Source of the DNA: UBA2365 sp964594045
Lineage (GTDB): Bacteria > Bacteroidota > Bacteroidia > Chitinophagales > Saprospiraceae
Reading direction: 5' to 3'
Assembly (NCBI GenBank): GCA_964594045.1
Contig: CAZQKR010000027.1
Location: 1 to 52,936, forward strand
DNA length: 52,936 nucleotides
The position numbers and the translations under genes were made by a program. Positions 1-8,418 of this stretch are shown piece after piece. Below the pieces are notes generated by a model that ran no database searches, was not told the DNA's origin, and was given only the letters and a program-made list of their open reading frames with translations. Numbering within the stretch: position 1 is the first letter of the stretch; each line of letters begins with the position of its first letter.

Positions 1-61
1 TAATTGATAATCAATTGTATCACTTACTTGTTTTTTCTATGCGGACAAGTCAGGAATATTT

Positions 62-1483
62 TCAATTTGCCTTGATCACCTTTTTTATAACGTTGCCAAG
101 ACTAAACCTGAATTTTACAATGTAGGCTCCGACCGGCATGTCTGAAAAGTCGATTACCCCGCTTTTCATAGCCCGTTTTTCATGCCTGAGCAAGTTTCCA
201 TGAAAATCATAAACTTCAATATCTACTGGTTCTATATCGCATTTGTAGCTTAGCAAATCATTGACCGGATTCGGAAAAACCAATACGGCTTCTTCAGCAA
301 GCCTTTGATCTTCAATATCACTGATCATGCCGACACTACATTCAAAAATGTATATATTTCCTCCGGTACTACCTGTTCCCAATTGTCCTGTATAATTTGA
401 CCCGGCAACGCAGATCGATCCGGCATTCTCCTTCAACATCAAGGTATGGATACCGTAGACACTTCCACCATAATACAAGCCCTTTGCCGGAGCTATAGCA
501 ACTACATTTTCTATTCCCTGTATCAATACAGGACTTGTCTTTTGAGAAATATCTCCGGTTCCCAATTGTCCGAAACTGTTAAATCCCCAACCCCATACGG
601 TACCGTCATTTCTGACACCAAAAGAAAAGGATGCCCCACCGAAAATCTTTACCCAATCGTGGAATTCACCGACCTTACCAGGCGATTTTACAGGAGTATT
701 TGTGCCCTGCCCCAACTGGCCATTGGCATTGAAACCCCAGGACCAGATCGAACTGTCAGATTTCATTGCAAGAGAAAACTGAAACCCGGCTGATACATCA
801 ACCCAATCTCCTGAATCAGATATCAGCGCAGGTGTTTTGGCTTGGGCAAGATCAGGATCTCCCAACTGATAAGTTGTATTGTCACCCCAGGCCCATAAAT
901 TGCCATATTCATCCACAGCCAACGAATGATAACCTCCTGCACTGACAGACAACCATTTGGTTCCGGGTTTAATTTCAACCGGACTCAGCACGTCAGATGA
1001 AGTTTCAATACCTATGGCACCGGTTAAATGAAAACCCCAACCCCACAAACTGCTGTCCTGCTTCAGTGCCAGACAATGTACCTGGCCTGCAGTGACTTGA
1101 GCCCAATCAGAATCCGAACCAACTTTTTGAGGGCTGCTGTAATCAATTGTATGTCCCAAGCCCAATTGCCCATTTCCATTTAAACCCCAGGACCAGAGTG
1201 TTCCGTCTTCTGCAATGGCTGCAGCGTGAACAGCACCAACATCTGCAGTTATCCATTTGATAGTATTATTGATCTGAGTTGGCACATTTTTAACACTTTT
1301 GTGCCCCAGCCCGAGTTGACCATTTCCATTAAATCCCCAAGACCAAAGCGAACTATCTGATCTGAGTGCCATACTGAATTCGGTGCCGGAATATACGTTT
1401 TTCCAATACGATTGGGCAAATACTTTCTCACTCGCCCCAATCGTGAGTAAAAAGCTTAATAAAAAAGTAAGGGATCGTTTCAT
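62..1483 (-). CDS. Secreted RCC1-repeat propeller protein with T9SS sorting domain
   Basis: A 473-residue secreted protein. An N-terminal signal peptide ends near FAQ (residue ~24). Seven RCC1-type repeats follow, most with a W-x-WG-x-N-x-x-GQLG core, which is the number needed for one complete seven-bladed propeller. The seventh repeat has lost the tryptophan pair. The last ~75 residues begin with VFPNPVND and form a type A T9SS C-terminal sorting domain, so the protein is expected to cross the outer membrane and be anchored or released there. No catalytic motif is seen; RCC1-like propellers usually bind proteins or ligands, so a surface binding role is an inference. The ATG at 1481-1483 begins the signal peptide directly. 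The gene stands alone; its stop lies only about 60 bases from the window edge. Confidence 0.85.
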   Translation of the reverse strand: MKRSLTFLLSFLLTIGASEKVFAQSYWKNVYSGTEFSMALRSDSSLWSWGFNGNGQLGLGHKSVKNVPTQINNTIKWITADVGAVHAAAIAEDGTLWSWGLNGNGQLGLGHTIDYSSPQKVGSDSDWAQVTAGQVHCLALKQDSSLWGWGFHLTGAIGIETSSDVLSPVEIKPGTKWLSVSAGGYHSLAVDEYGNLWAWGDNTTYQLGDPDLAQAKTPALISDSGDWVDVSAGFQFSLAMKSDSSIWSWGFNANGQLGQGTNTPVKSPGKVGEFHDWVKIFGGASFSFGVRNDGTVWGWGFNSFGQLGTGDISQKTSPVLIQGIENVVAIAPAKGLYYGGSVYGIHTLMLKENAGSICVAGSNYTGQLGTGSTGGNIYIFECSVGMISDIEDQRLAEEAVLVFPNPVNDLLSYKCDIEPVDIEVYDFHGNLLRHEKRAMKSGVIDFSDMPVGAYIVKFRFSLGNVIKKVIKAN

Positions 1484-1594
1484 GATAAACTGTTTTATTT
1501 AAGATTGATCAGATAAATTTGATTTTCAATAAGATCTAACTACTTATTCCTTTATACTATAAGGAAAACCAGTGGAAAATGATTGCTTTATCAA

Positions 1595-2032
1595 TCAATC
1601 CCACACATATTTCCAGTTTTTGTCCGCCTGCCTCTTCCAGACAGTATGGAAAACTCCATTCAATTCCAACTGCTTTCCGGTTTCATCTGTTACTTTCCAG
1701 ACATACTTTCCATAGGTATAAGCCATGTTTCCGCAGTCTGATACATCTATAAAATCAGGTGTCCAATTGACAGTAGCACCTTCCGGTGTTTGATTTTCAT
1801 AATACATTTTTATTTGCTCCTTTCCGATGATAAGTGCATCATTCTCCCTTTTGATCACTGCCCGGTCATCAGCAAAATGATAAAAAGCAGCCGGAATACC
1901 TTTTTCCGACGCCATTTTTTCAAAAGCTTTTTCTGTATCCAGAATTTCTTTCCGGATCGCATCCCGGTCTATTGATGGATTGCACGCCATAAAACCAACA
2001 TTAATGATAAAAATCAAATAAAACACTTTCAT
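1595..2032 (-). CDS. SnoaL-like/DUF4440 lipoprotein
   Basis: A 145-residue probable lipoprotein: a hydrophobic N-terminus leads to a lipobox ending in Cys17 (FMAC). The rest matches the short alpha+beta NTF2-like fold of DUF4440/SnoaL-type proteins: an early helix (EILDTEKAFEKMA), a central segment around 'IIGKEQIKMYY', and a late strand pattern 'GVFHTVWKRQADKNWKYVWD' typical of the family end. Members are found as ketosteroid-isomerase-like enzymes or as stress proteins without known substrate; nothing here fixes the substrate. It lies between two secreted proteins on the same strand, with gaps of 111 and 45 bases. Family assignment is by recall of the pattern and not by search. Confidence 0.7.
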   Translation of the reverse strand: MKVFYLIFIINVGFMACNPSIDRDAIRKEILDTEKAFEKMASEKGIPAAFYHFADDRAVIKRENDALIIGKEQIKMYYENQTPEGATVNWTPDFIDVSDCGNMAYTYGKYVWKVTDETGKQLELNGVFHTVWKRQADKNWKYVWD

Positions 2033-2077
2033 TATCTGTAATAGTTCAATATTCGGAATAGATCACCACCAACCAAA

Positions 2078-3319
2078 CTAATTTCTCCCGGTGATCTGTT
2101 TTTGTAGAAAATCAGGTAAACTTGTCAAAGCATACTGGAGTTTTTCCTGATGTGTCTTACGCTCCTTGTCATCGGGAATTAGCCTGATATAATCCCTGAA
2201 GATCAGGTAAAACACAAGCCTGTTGTAATCATCCAGATCATCATCCATTATAATAGAAAGGATCTTTTCTTCAATTTCGGTCCTGTGTTGGCTTTCATAC
2301 AAAACATTTTCGACCATACCCATACTCGGGAAATAATGGTGGTATCCAGGGTTCTCAGTCCTGAAACTGATGCCCAGTAAGAGGTCCGGAACATCGATCC
2401 TGATTTCCTCCAATTCCTTGATATAAGTATTCCTGTTGACCAGTTGCGTAGGCCCGAATCTCCTTTCAAACCGGTAATTCATGATGTCGAGATGAGCCTT
2501 AATAAACACCTGCCAGTTGGCCGTCTCTGCTGAGAGCAGGGCAATGTTGAATGCATGTTGCTTAGGCCTGTCATCCAGACTGCAGGTTCCAAGCACTTTC
2601 AATGAACGCAGGGAATCCAGCCATACCCTCATGCTGTCCAAAGACAGTGAAAGCCAATTTTCGGGCAATGCGACCCACCCTTCCCTGGTGATATCCTTGT
2701 TCTTTGCCTCGGTCGTATCCGTCATGCAAAGCGCATACGAGATCATCTCGGAATATTGATGAGGGATTTCAGCTACTTCAAACTCCTGCTCAATGTAAAG
2801 CGCCCTGAGATAACCTTTAAGGTGTTTTGTCCGGGGTTGGTAAACATATACCCAATTGCTTTCCCTGTCCCTGAGCATTGACTGGGTCTCATTATCAGGG
2901 TAAAAGGAATAGCTGTTACCATTCCTAACATCAAAATGCAATAATTCAACCATTTCCTCACTCTTATCCAACAGGTATTTATTCCTGACGATCAGGATAT
3001 TACTCTGAACTTTCGCGGATGGGTATTTTTTGAGAAATTTTTCAATCGGGATATTATTTTCAAGATCTTCAACAGCCCCGGCAATGGCACCCTTTTCCAT
3101 GCTGATCGCATACCCTGTGGTCTGAGGTTTGGAAAAGTGAACATTCATGTGATCGGAATTGCTGAAACTGGTATTGATGGAATCAACGATCCCGGTCAAT
3201 TTATTGATCGTATAGTCACAGTATAAAAGACCTTCCTTATCGACAATAAACTCAGTGAACTGGCCGGAGACAGTCGTAAAAATCAAGCTCGCAAAAAGGT
3301 ATAGTATACATCTTTTCAT
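2078..3319 (-). CDS. Secreted protein of unknown function
   Basis: I do not recognise this 413-residue protein. The reading frame is open back to 3460, but the ATG at 3317-3319 is preferred because it begins a clean signal peptide (KRCILYLFASLIF, cleavage after VSG). The upstream extension would also run across the hairpin terminator at 3412-3447. The mature part is mostly charged and soluble, with no membrane segment, no lipobox and no repeat that I can see. It has several acidic, helical stretches towards the C-terminus (EIEEKILSIIMDDDLDDY). It lacks a T9SS sorting domain, so a periplasmic location is likely. The neighbour upstream is a repeat-bearing lipoprotein, from which it is separated by a terminator, so it probably has its own promoter. 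Confidence 0.7.
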   Translation of the reverse strand: MKRCILYLFASLIFTTVSGQFTEFIVDKEGLLYCDYTINKLTGIVDSINTSFSNSDHMNVHFSKPQTTGYAISMEKGAIAGAVEDLENNIPIEKFLKKYPSAKVQSNILIVRNKYLLDKSEEMVELLHFDVRNGNSYSFYPDNETQSMLRDRESNWVYVYQPRTKHLKGYLRALYIEQEFEVAEIPHQYSEMISYALCMTDTTEAKNKDITREGWVALPENWLSLSLDSMRVWLDSLRSLKVLGTCSLDDRPKQHAFNIALLSAETANWQVFIKAHLDIMNYRFERRFGPTQLVNRNTYIKELEEIRIDVPDLLLGISFRTENPGYHHYFPSMGMVENVLYESQHRTEIEEKILSIIMDDDLDDYNRLVFYLIFRDYIRLIPDDKERKTHQEKLQYALTSLPDFLQKQITGRN

Positions 3320-3411
3320 ACAAACCCTGGTCTTTATTATAAGATCAATTTCCAGGGTTAAATGCTGTAAACAACAGAAGTTTTTTTCTAAAAAAATCAA
3401 TTCATTAAAAT

Positions 3412-3447
3412 AAAACAGCCGCTCCACGAAAGAAACGGCTGTTTTTT
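3412..3447 (-). terminator. Rho-independent terminator (bidirectional shape) after the repeat lipoprotein gene
   Basis: Perfect 10-base arms AAAACAGCCG (3412-3421) and CGGCTGTTTT (3436-3445) enclose a 14-base loop, with further T residues to 3447. On the minus strand the stem begins with an A tract and ends in a U-rich run. It lies about 20 bases beyond the stop codon of the lipoprotein gene at 3468, so it should end that transcript before the next gene. Confidence 0.75.
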
Positions 3448-3467
3448 CAGGGTAAACCAAATGTTAT

Positions 3468-4208
3468 TTAAAACCTGACAAATAATTTTCTTTTGATGCA
3501 TCTTTTGATCAGATCCTTCAATTCATCCAGATCATTTACGGTGATGATGTCACCATTTTTCAGCTGAACATCGAATGGAAACTGAATATGGGGCCGGCCA
3601 GCGATATCAGGATTATTTTCCCTCCAGGTCATAATGGCATTTTTCAATTCATCTTTACTGTTGACCAGCAATGTGGTCTCGTCCGGGAAAATAACAGTGA
3701 CCGGATAAACCAGATCCAGACATGCCCAGATCCTTACATGTCTCCAGTGCCTTGCGCATTCCCTGATCACATCACGCATTTCGAGTGTGTTGCTGACTGT
3801 CACAACAGTTCCGTCTTTCATCGTAAGGCTGACAGGATATACCAATTGTGGTCTTTGGTGAACACCCGGATTAGCGGCCCTCCAATCCCTGATCGCAGTC
3901 CTGAGCTCCCCGGGATTGTTGGCTGTAAAGGTGGTTTCGTCAGGAAATTGTATGGTAATGGGATAATTGAAATGGAAGCATTTCTCAGGGCGCCCTAAAG
4001 GCATGGCTTCCACATCAAATGCGTCCAGTGGTTCATCCTGCAATTCTGCAAAAGCCATTAAAAGATCATATTCCTGGAGATCAAGGGTTCTGATCCCTAA
4101 AATATCTTCTTCTGACGTGAGTTCGTCTGTCTCTTTATTACAGGCATTAAAAAAGATGACTAAAGAGAGCATCGCAAGGAAATTTAAAAACACCAGAAAC
4201 TTTTTCAT
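3468..4208 (-). CDS. Lipoprotein with an A-B-A-B internal repeat
   Basis: A 246-residue lipoprotein with signal peptide and lipobox ending at Cys23 (FFNAC). After an acidic linker, four related ~32-residue units follow. Units A1 (~77-109) and A2 (~163-195) share YP-[IV]-T-[IV]-x-FPDETT, an E-L-[RK]-x-AI helix, a tryptophan and a trailing NP...RP. Units B1 (~120-151) and B2 (~207-237) share a [KN]-[DN]-G-[TD] turn and a D-[VL]-I-[RK]-x-C helix. Each unit looks like two strands and a helix. The two A-B pairs are best explained by duplication of an ancestral A-B module. Cysteines at 77, 151, 163 and 237 recur at unit edges and could form disulfides. No enzymatic motif is seen; function is unknown. 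A terminator follows the gene, so it is probably monocistronic. Confidence 0.75.
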   Translation of the reverse strand: MKKFLVFLNFLAMLSLVIFFNACNKETDELTSEEDILGIRTLDLQEYDLLMAFAELQDEPLDAFDVEAMPLGRPEKCFHFNYPITIQFPDETTFTANNPGELRTAIRDWRAANPGVHQRPQLVYPVSLTMKDGTVVTVSNTLEMRDVIRECARHWRHVRIWACLDLVYPVTVIFPDETTLLVNSKDELKNAIMTWRENNPDIAGRPHIQFPFDVQLKNGDIITVNDLDELKDLIKRCIKRKLFVRF

Positions 4209-4404
4209 AAATAAGCAATTTTAAAATGAATCAATCAGTTTGTCAATTTGATGGACTTTGAAAGAATTGAAAAGTTTAATTTGAGTCATAAAAATAATAA
4301 ATAAATCAATAGAAATGAAGCCTGGCTGAATTCAATTTGCCAATCAGTCTGAAGGCAAAAAAATAATTACATGAAGTTCATCAAATTCCCTAACTTTATT
4401 CAAT

Positions 4405-4427
4405 ATTTGCCGACGTTTTTGGCAAAT
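4405..4427. promoter_or_regulatory. Inverted repeat upstream of glgB, possible operator
   Basis: The 7-base arms ATTTGCC (4405-4411) and GGCAAAT (4421-4427) are perfect inverted copies around a 9-base centre. The site lies 41 bases before the glgB start, in the region shared by two divergent genes. It could be a regulator-binding site or a leader hairpin; no family is implied by the sequence alone. Confidence 0.3.
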
Positions 4428-4467
4428 CTTAGAAGAACAGGATTGATCAGTAAATTTCAAAAAATCA

Positions 4468-6486
4468 ATGACAAAATTTATATTACCCCTGGTAGAAAAT
4501 GATCCATGGCTGGAACCAGTCAGCGATGCCGTCACTCAAAGATGGGAAAGGTTTGATCAAAGAATGTCGCAAATTAAAGCAAGGCATGGCAACCTTGTTG
4601 CGTTTGCAAAAGCGGATGACTTTTTGGGGTTTAATTATGATAAAAAACACAAAGGCTGGTGGTACAGAGAATGGGCCCCGGCTGCTGATGCACTTTATCT
4701 GGCCGGCGATTTTAACGGATGGAAACAAAATACACACCCTTTGTCACATCATAATGGTATCTGGGAAATTTTTCTGGATGATGAGACCTACAGCCAGCGT
4801 TTTGTCCATAAAAGCCTTTTCAAGGTGATCGTCCATGGCGGCAACAGAATACTGGAACGAATTCCGGTTTTTGCCAAAAGAGTTGTCCAGGATGAAAATA
4901 CCAAGGATTTTACTGCACAACTCTGGGATCCGCCGAGAAAATACAGGTTCAAAAATACACCACCCAAATTTGGTCCGGATGTTCCTTTATTCATTTATGA
5001 ATCTCATATTGGAATGGCTCAGGAAAAGGAAGGCGTCGGCAGTTTTGCGGAATTCAGGAAAAATATACTTCCACTGGTGCTTGCTTCGGGATACAATGTT
5101 ATACAATTGATGGCAATTGCCGAGCATCCCTATTACGGTTCATTTGGCTATCATGTGTCCAATTTTTTTGCCCCCAGTTCGCGATTCGGAACCCCTGAAG
5201 AATTAAAGGAATTGATCGACACTGCTCATGGAATGGGTTTACTCGTAATCATGGATGTCGTTCATTCTCACACAGTTAAGAACATCCGGGAAGGGTTGAA
5301 CCTTTTCGATGGAACTGATCATCAATATACTCATGCGGGAGACCGCGGAGATCATCCGCAGTGGGATTCCAAATTGTTCGATTACGGCAAGGAAGAAGTT
5401 CAGCAGTTTCTGTTAACCAATCTCCGCTACTGGCTTGAAGAATTCAGGTTTGACGGATTCCGCTTTGATGGTGTGACTTCCATGATGTATTTGCATCACG
5501 GGATGGGTGTAGAATTTGGAAGCCCTGAACAATATTTTACAGAAGGAGTTGAATATGATGCAATTACATATCTTCAACTGGCCAATGAATTGATCCATCA
5601 GGTGAATCCGGATGTGATCTCCATAGCAGAAGATGTGAGCGGGATGCCCGGTTTGTGCAATCCGGTCAGAGATGGCGGTATCGGATTTGATTACAGATTA
5701 GGCATGGGCTTACCTGATTTCTGGATCAAACTGCTCAAAGACCAGAGGGATGAAGACTGGAACATCAACGAAATGTTCCACACGATGACCAACAGGTTAT
5801 TTACCGTCAAAACAGTGGCCTATTGTGAATCTCATGATCAGGCGCTGGTTGGGGATAAAACCATTGCATTCCGGTTGATGGACAAGGAAATGTATTTTCA
5901 CATGGCCAAAGATGATCAGAATATGGTCATCGATAGGGGAATGGCTTTGCATAAAATGATCCGGCTATTCACCATCAGTCTGGGCGGTGATGCATGGCTG
6001 AATTTCATGGGCAACGAATTTGGCCATCCGGAGTGGATTGATTTTCCCAGGGAAGGCAACAGCTGGAGTTATCAGCACGCGCGGAGGCAGTGGTCGTTAG
6101 CTGAAAAAGATTATTTAAGATATCATTATCTCCGGGATTTTGATCGTGCAATGCTCGATCTGATCGGAAGGGAAAAAATCATGACTGCTTCAGCTCCCTG
6201 GTTATTGCTGGAGGACCACAATAATAAAACACTGGTTTTTGAAAGAAATCACCTGATCTTCATTTTCAACTGGCATCCGTTCAACGCCATCCCGGATTAT
6301 GAAATACCTTTAAAAGACACCGGAGACTATCAAATACTACTAAGCAGTGATGATGAGGTTTTTGGCGGTTTTGGCAGAATTGACACCAGCTTGCATTACC
6401 CTGGCTATCTGTCAGATGATCAGCCCAGGATGAAGATATACAATATCAACAGGGCTGCTCTGGTACTGAAAAGAGTTGACAATTAA
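4468..6486 (+). CDS. glgB: 1,4-alpha-glucan branching enzyme (GH13, eukaryote-like subfamily)
   Basis: A 672-residue cytoplasmic enzyme that makes alpha-1,6 branches in glycogen. An N-terminal CBM48 domain (~45-140, 'WWYREWAPAADALYLAGDFNGW') precedes a GH13 barrel. Four conserved regions are visible: DVVHSH (263-268), FRFDGV with the nucleophile Asp334, IAEDVSG with the acid/base Glu388, and CESHDQ with Asp457. A C-terminal all-beta domain closes the protein. The length and the motif FRFDGVTSM resemble the GH13_8 type seen in eukaryotes and many Bacteroidota more than E. coli GlgB. No other glycogen gene is in the window. The next plus-strand gene starts 27 bases downstream, but it belongs to an unrelated family. 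Confidence 0.95.
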   Translation: MTKFILPLVENDPWLEPVSDAVTQRWERFDQRMSQIKARHGNLVAFAKADDFLGFNYDKKHKGWWYREWAPAADALYLAGDFNGWKQNTHPLSHHNGIWEIFLDDETYSQRFVHKSLFKVIVHGGNRILERIPVFAKRVVQDENTKDFTAQLWDPPRKYRFKNTPPKFGPDVPLFIYESHIGMAQEKEGVGSFAEFRKNILPLVLASGYNVIQLMAIAEHPYYGSFGYHVSNFFAPSSRFGTPEELKELIDTAHGMGLLVIMDVVHSHTVKNIREGLNLFDGTDHQYTHAGDRGDHPQWDSKLFDYGKEEVQQFLLTNLRYWLEEFRFDGFRFDGVTSMMYLHHGMGVEFGSPEQYFTEGVEYDAITYLQLANELIHQVNPDVISIAEDVSGMPGLCNPVRDGGIGFDYRLGMGLPDFWIKLLKDQRDEDWNINEMFHTMTNRLFTVKTVAYCESHDQALVGDKTIAFRLMDKEMYFHMAKDDQNMVIDRGMALHKMIRLFTISLGGDAWLNFMGNEFGHPEWIDFPREGNSWSYQHARRQWSLAEKDYLRYHYLRDFDRAMLDLIGREKIMTASAPWLLLEDHNNKTLVFERNHLIFIFNWHPFNAIPDYEIPLKDTGDYQILLSSDDEVFGGFGRIDTSLHYPGYLSDDQPRMKIYNINRAALVLKRVDN

Positions 6487-6513
6487 ACATTGATCCATAC
6501 CTCGTAAAAACTT

Positions 6514-6903
6514 ATGCATACAGACATTCAGCAATATCATGAACGAATTTCAGGGATAGAAAGGGAAATTTGCCATATTCTGGCAGGAACAATTGAATCT
6601 TGTCTTACTGAAGCTCATTCCAGAATTTGGCACGGCCACCCGGTCTGGTTCCTGGAAAACAATCCGGTTGTGGGTTACAGCAAAGTGAAAGCAGGGATCA
6701 AACTGTTGTTCTGGAGCGGCCAGACATTTGATGAAGCAGGCCTGATATCATCCGGTTCTTTCAAGGCTTCAGAAATAATATATACTTCAACTGATCAAAT
6801 CAATAGTGGTGATCTGAAACGCTGGCTTGAAAAATCCAGGGAAATCCAATGGGATTACAAAAACATTGTCAAAAGAAAGGGTGTCCTGGAAAGACTTAGA
6901 TGA
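6514..6903 (+). CDS. DUF1801 domain protein
   Basis: A 129-residue cytoplasmic protein of the DUF1801 (YdhG-like) family. It shows the usual core 'SRIWHGHPVWFLENNPVVGY' followed by 'GIKLLFWSGQTF' and an ending in which helical segments pair with a strand. The family has no settled biochemical function; members are often encoded near VOC, PhnB-like and AHSA1 proteins, exactly as here. The gene begins 27 bases after glgB and ends 113 bases before the next gene. No signal peptide or membrane segment is present. Confidence 0.75.
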   Translation: MHTDIQQYHERISGIEREICHILAGTIESCLTEAHSRIWHGHPVWFLENNPVVGYSKVKAGIKLLFWSGQTFDEAGLISSGSFKASEIIYTSTDQINSGDLKRWLEKSREIQWDYKNIVKRKGVLERLR

Positions 6904-7016
6904 AGAATTATAACCGGCTACCTCTGAACAATATAACCAAAACTGTGTTAATATTTTTTTGAAATGCCTGTTTTCATCCCAAACTTTTAATCCATTTACA
7001 TAAAAAATAATTTTTT

Positions 7017-7424
7017 ATGCAAATAAAAGCCATTTATGTCAACCTGCCCGTCAAAGATCTGGCGAAAACCAGGGCATTCTGGACCGCATTAGGCTTCAGT
7101 TTCAATGAGCAATTCAGTGACGACAAGGCATTATGCCTGGTGTTGAATGAAGGCTCAATTTATTCGATGCTCATTACAGAAGAGTTTTTCACCACTTTTA
7201 CCGGCAGACCGCTCACCGGTGGAAAAAGTACGCAGGTATTGATGGCTATTGAGGTGGAAAGCAGAAACAGGGTTGATGAAATAGTCCGGGCTGCTTTATT
7301 AAATGGTGCCGTCAGATACAGGGAATCCACAGACCACGGCTGGATGTATTACGACAGTTTTGCTGATACGGACGGACATCAGTGGGAGATCTTGTTTTCT
7401 GATTATGAACAAATGAATGATTGA
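7017..7424 (+). CDS. VOC family protein (glyoxalase/bleomycin-resistance-like)
   Basis: A 135-residue protein with the paired beta-alpha-beta-beta-beta architecture of the vicinal oxygen chelate fold. The first half has 'VNLPVKDLAKTRAFWTALGF'; the second ends with 'FADTDGHQWEILF', the typical final strand. It belongs to the group often labelled lactoylglutathione lyase-like; the true substrate is unknown. The stop codon overlaps the next gene by 8 bases, which suggests translational coupling. The ATG at 7017 matches the family start. Confidence is high for the fold and low for any reaction. Confidence 0.8.
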   Translation: MQIKAIYVNLPVKDLAKTRAFWTALGFSFNEQFSDDKALCLVLNEGSIYSMLITEEFFTTFTGRPLTGGKSTQVLMAIEVESRNRVDEIVRAALLNGAVRYRESTDHGWMYYDSFADTDGHQWEILFSDYEQMND

Positions 7425-7920
7425 TATGATCAGGCAAAAAATGGCCATATGCCTTTGGTTTGATGATCAGGCAGAGGCTGCAGCAAATTATTATTGCAGT
7501 ATTTTCCAGAATTCTTCAGTTAATAAGGTCAGTAAGTATGGTCATGAAGGATATGAGCATCATCAGAAGGAAGCCGGAACAGTGATGACCATCGAATTTT
7601 CGATCAATGGTATGGATTTTGTAGGTTTGAACGGAGGAAAGCAGTTTGCCTTCAATGAAGCTGCCTCTATTGCGGTATACTGTGAATCCCAGGAGGAAAT
7701 TGATCATATTTGGTCAAAGCTGACAGACGGTGGCCATGAACAACCATGTGGCTGGCTAAAAGACCGGTTTGGAGTTTCCTGGCAAATCATCCCAACTATC
7801 CTGGTCAAATTGCTTTCAGGTGAAAATAATATTCTTACGGACAGGGTCACCAATGCAGTGCTTAAAATGAAAAAACCCATTATTGCAGATATTATTAAGG
7901 CTCAAAGAGATTTAAAATAA
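7417..7920 (+). CDS. VOC family protein of the PhnB/3-demethylubiquinone-methyltransferase-like group
   Basis: A 167-residue protein. 'CLWFDDQAEAAANYYCSIF' at the start, 'GMDFVGLNGG' in the middle and 'PCGWLKDRFGVSWQI[IV]P' near residue 120 are hallmarks of the PhnB-like VOC proteins often misannotated as 3-demethylubiquinone-9 3-methyltransferase. The C-terminal tail with 'VTNAVLKMKKPIIADI' is also typical. The start could be the ATG at 7417, overlapping the preceding gene by 8 bases, or the ATG at 7426, which leaves no overlap and is nearer the usual N-terminus. It probably shares a transcript with its neighbours on both sides. Confidence 0.8.
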   Translation: MIDMIRQKMAICLWFDDQAEAAANYYCSIFQNSSVNKVSKYGHEGYEHHQKEAGTVMTIEFSINGMDFVGLNGGKQFAFNEAASIAVYCESQEEIDHIWSKLTDGGHEQPCGWLKDRFGVSWQIIPTILVKLLSGENNILTDRVTNAVLKMKKPIIADIIKAQRDLK

Positions 7921-7935
7921 ACCATCAGATTGATT

Positions 7936-8352
7936 ATGGAAAAAACAACGATCACTATTCAGGCAAATATTTTGGCAGAGAGGAAAAAAACATGGGACTG
8001 CTACACTCAACCGGAACATATCGTCAACTGGAATTTTGCTTCTGAAGACTGGCATTGTCCATCGGCTTCCAATGACCTCTCGGTTGGCGGAAAATACTCA
8101 GCCCGGATGGAAGCAAAGGATGGCAGTCTGAGTTTTGATTTTGAAGCGATCTATGACCAGGTCATTGAGGAAGATAAAATAGCTTTTACCATGCTGGACG
8201 GCAGAAAAGTTGAAATAGGGTTTTCAGGAGTAGGACAAACGACCAGAGTGACCATTACTTTTGAAGCAGAAGATCAAAATCCTGTTGACCTGCAGCAACA
8301 GGGCTGGCAAGCCATTCTGGATCAGTTTAAAAAATATACGGAATCATTGTGA
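7936..8352 (+). CDS. SRPBCC/AHSA1 domain protein
   Basis: A 138-residue START-like fold protein of the AHSA1 group. It begins with 'TITIQANILAERKKTWDCYTQPEHIVNWNFAS', followed by 'WHCPSASNDLSVGGKYSARMEAKDG' and the final helix 'QGWQAILDQFKKY'. These hydrophobic-cavity proteins are common in Bacteroidota beside PhnB-like VOC proteins; ligands are unknown. The frame is open from a TTG at 7930, but the ATG at 7936 is the natural start. It lies 15 bases after the PhnB-like gene and is the last gene of this plus-strand run. Confidence 0.8.
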   Translation: MEKTTITIQANILAERKKTWDCYTQPEHIVNWNFASEDWHCPSASNDLSVGGKYSARMEAKDGSLSFDFEAIYDQVIEEDKIAFTMLDGRKVEIGFSGVGQTTRVTITFEAEDQNPVDLQQQGWQAILDQFKKYTESL

Positions 8353-8418
8353 TGATCAGGGTGAAAGCCCATTCCCCATACGAGGTAATTACTGAACTTA
8401 TCATCACACCTGACAATT

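Noticed and set aside
3320..3460. N-terminal extension of the 413-residue secreted protein
   Set aside because: It would hide the signal peptide inside the protein and be translated across a strong terminator hairpin.
8348..8408. Inverted repeat TGTGATGAT/ATCATCACA between the AHSA1 and lptC genes as a terminator
   Set aside because: The arms are 9 bases but the loop is over 40 bases and no T tract follows.
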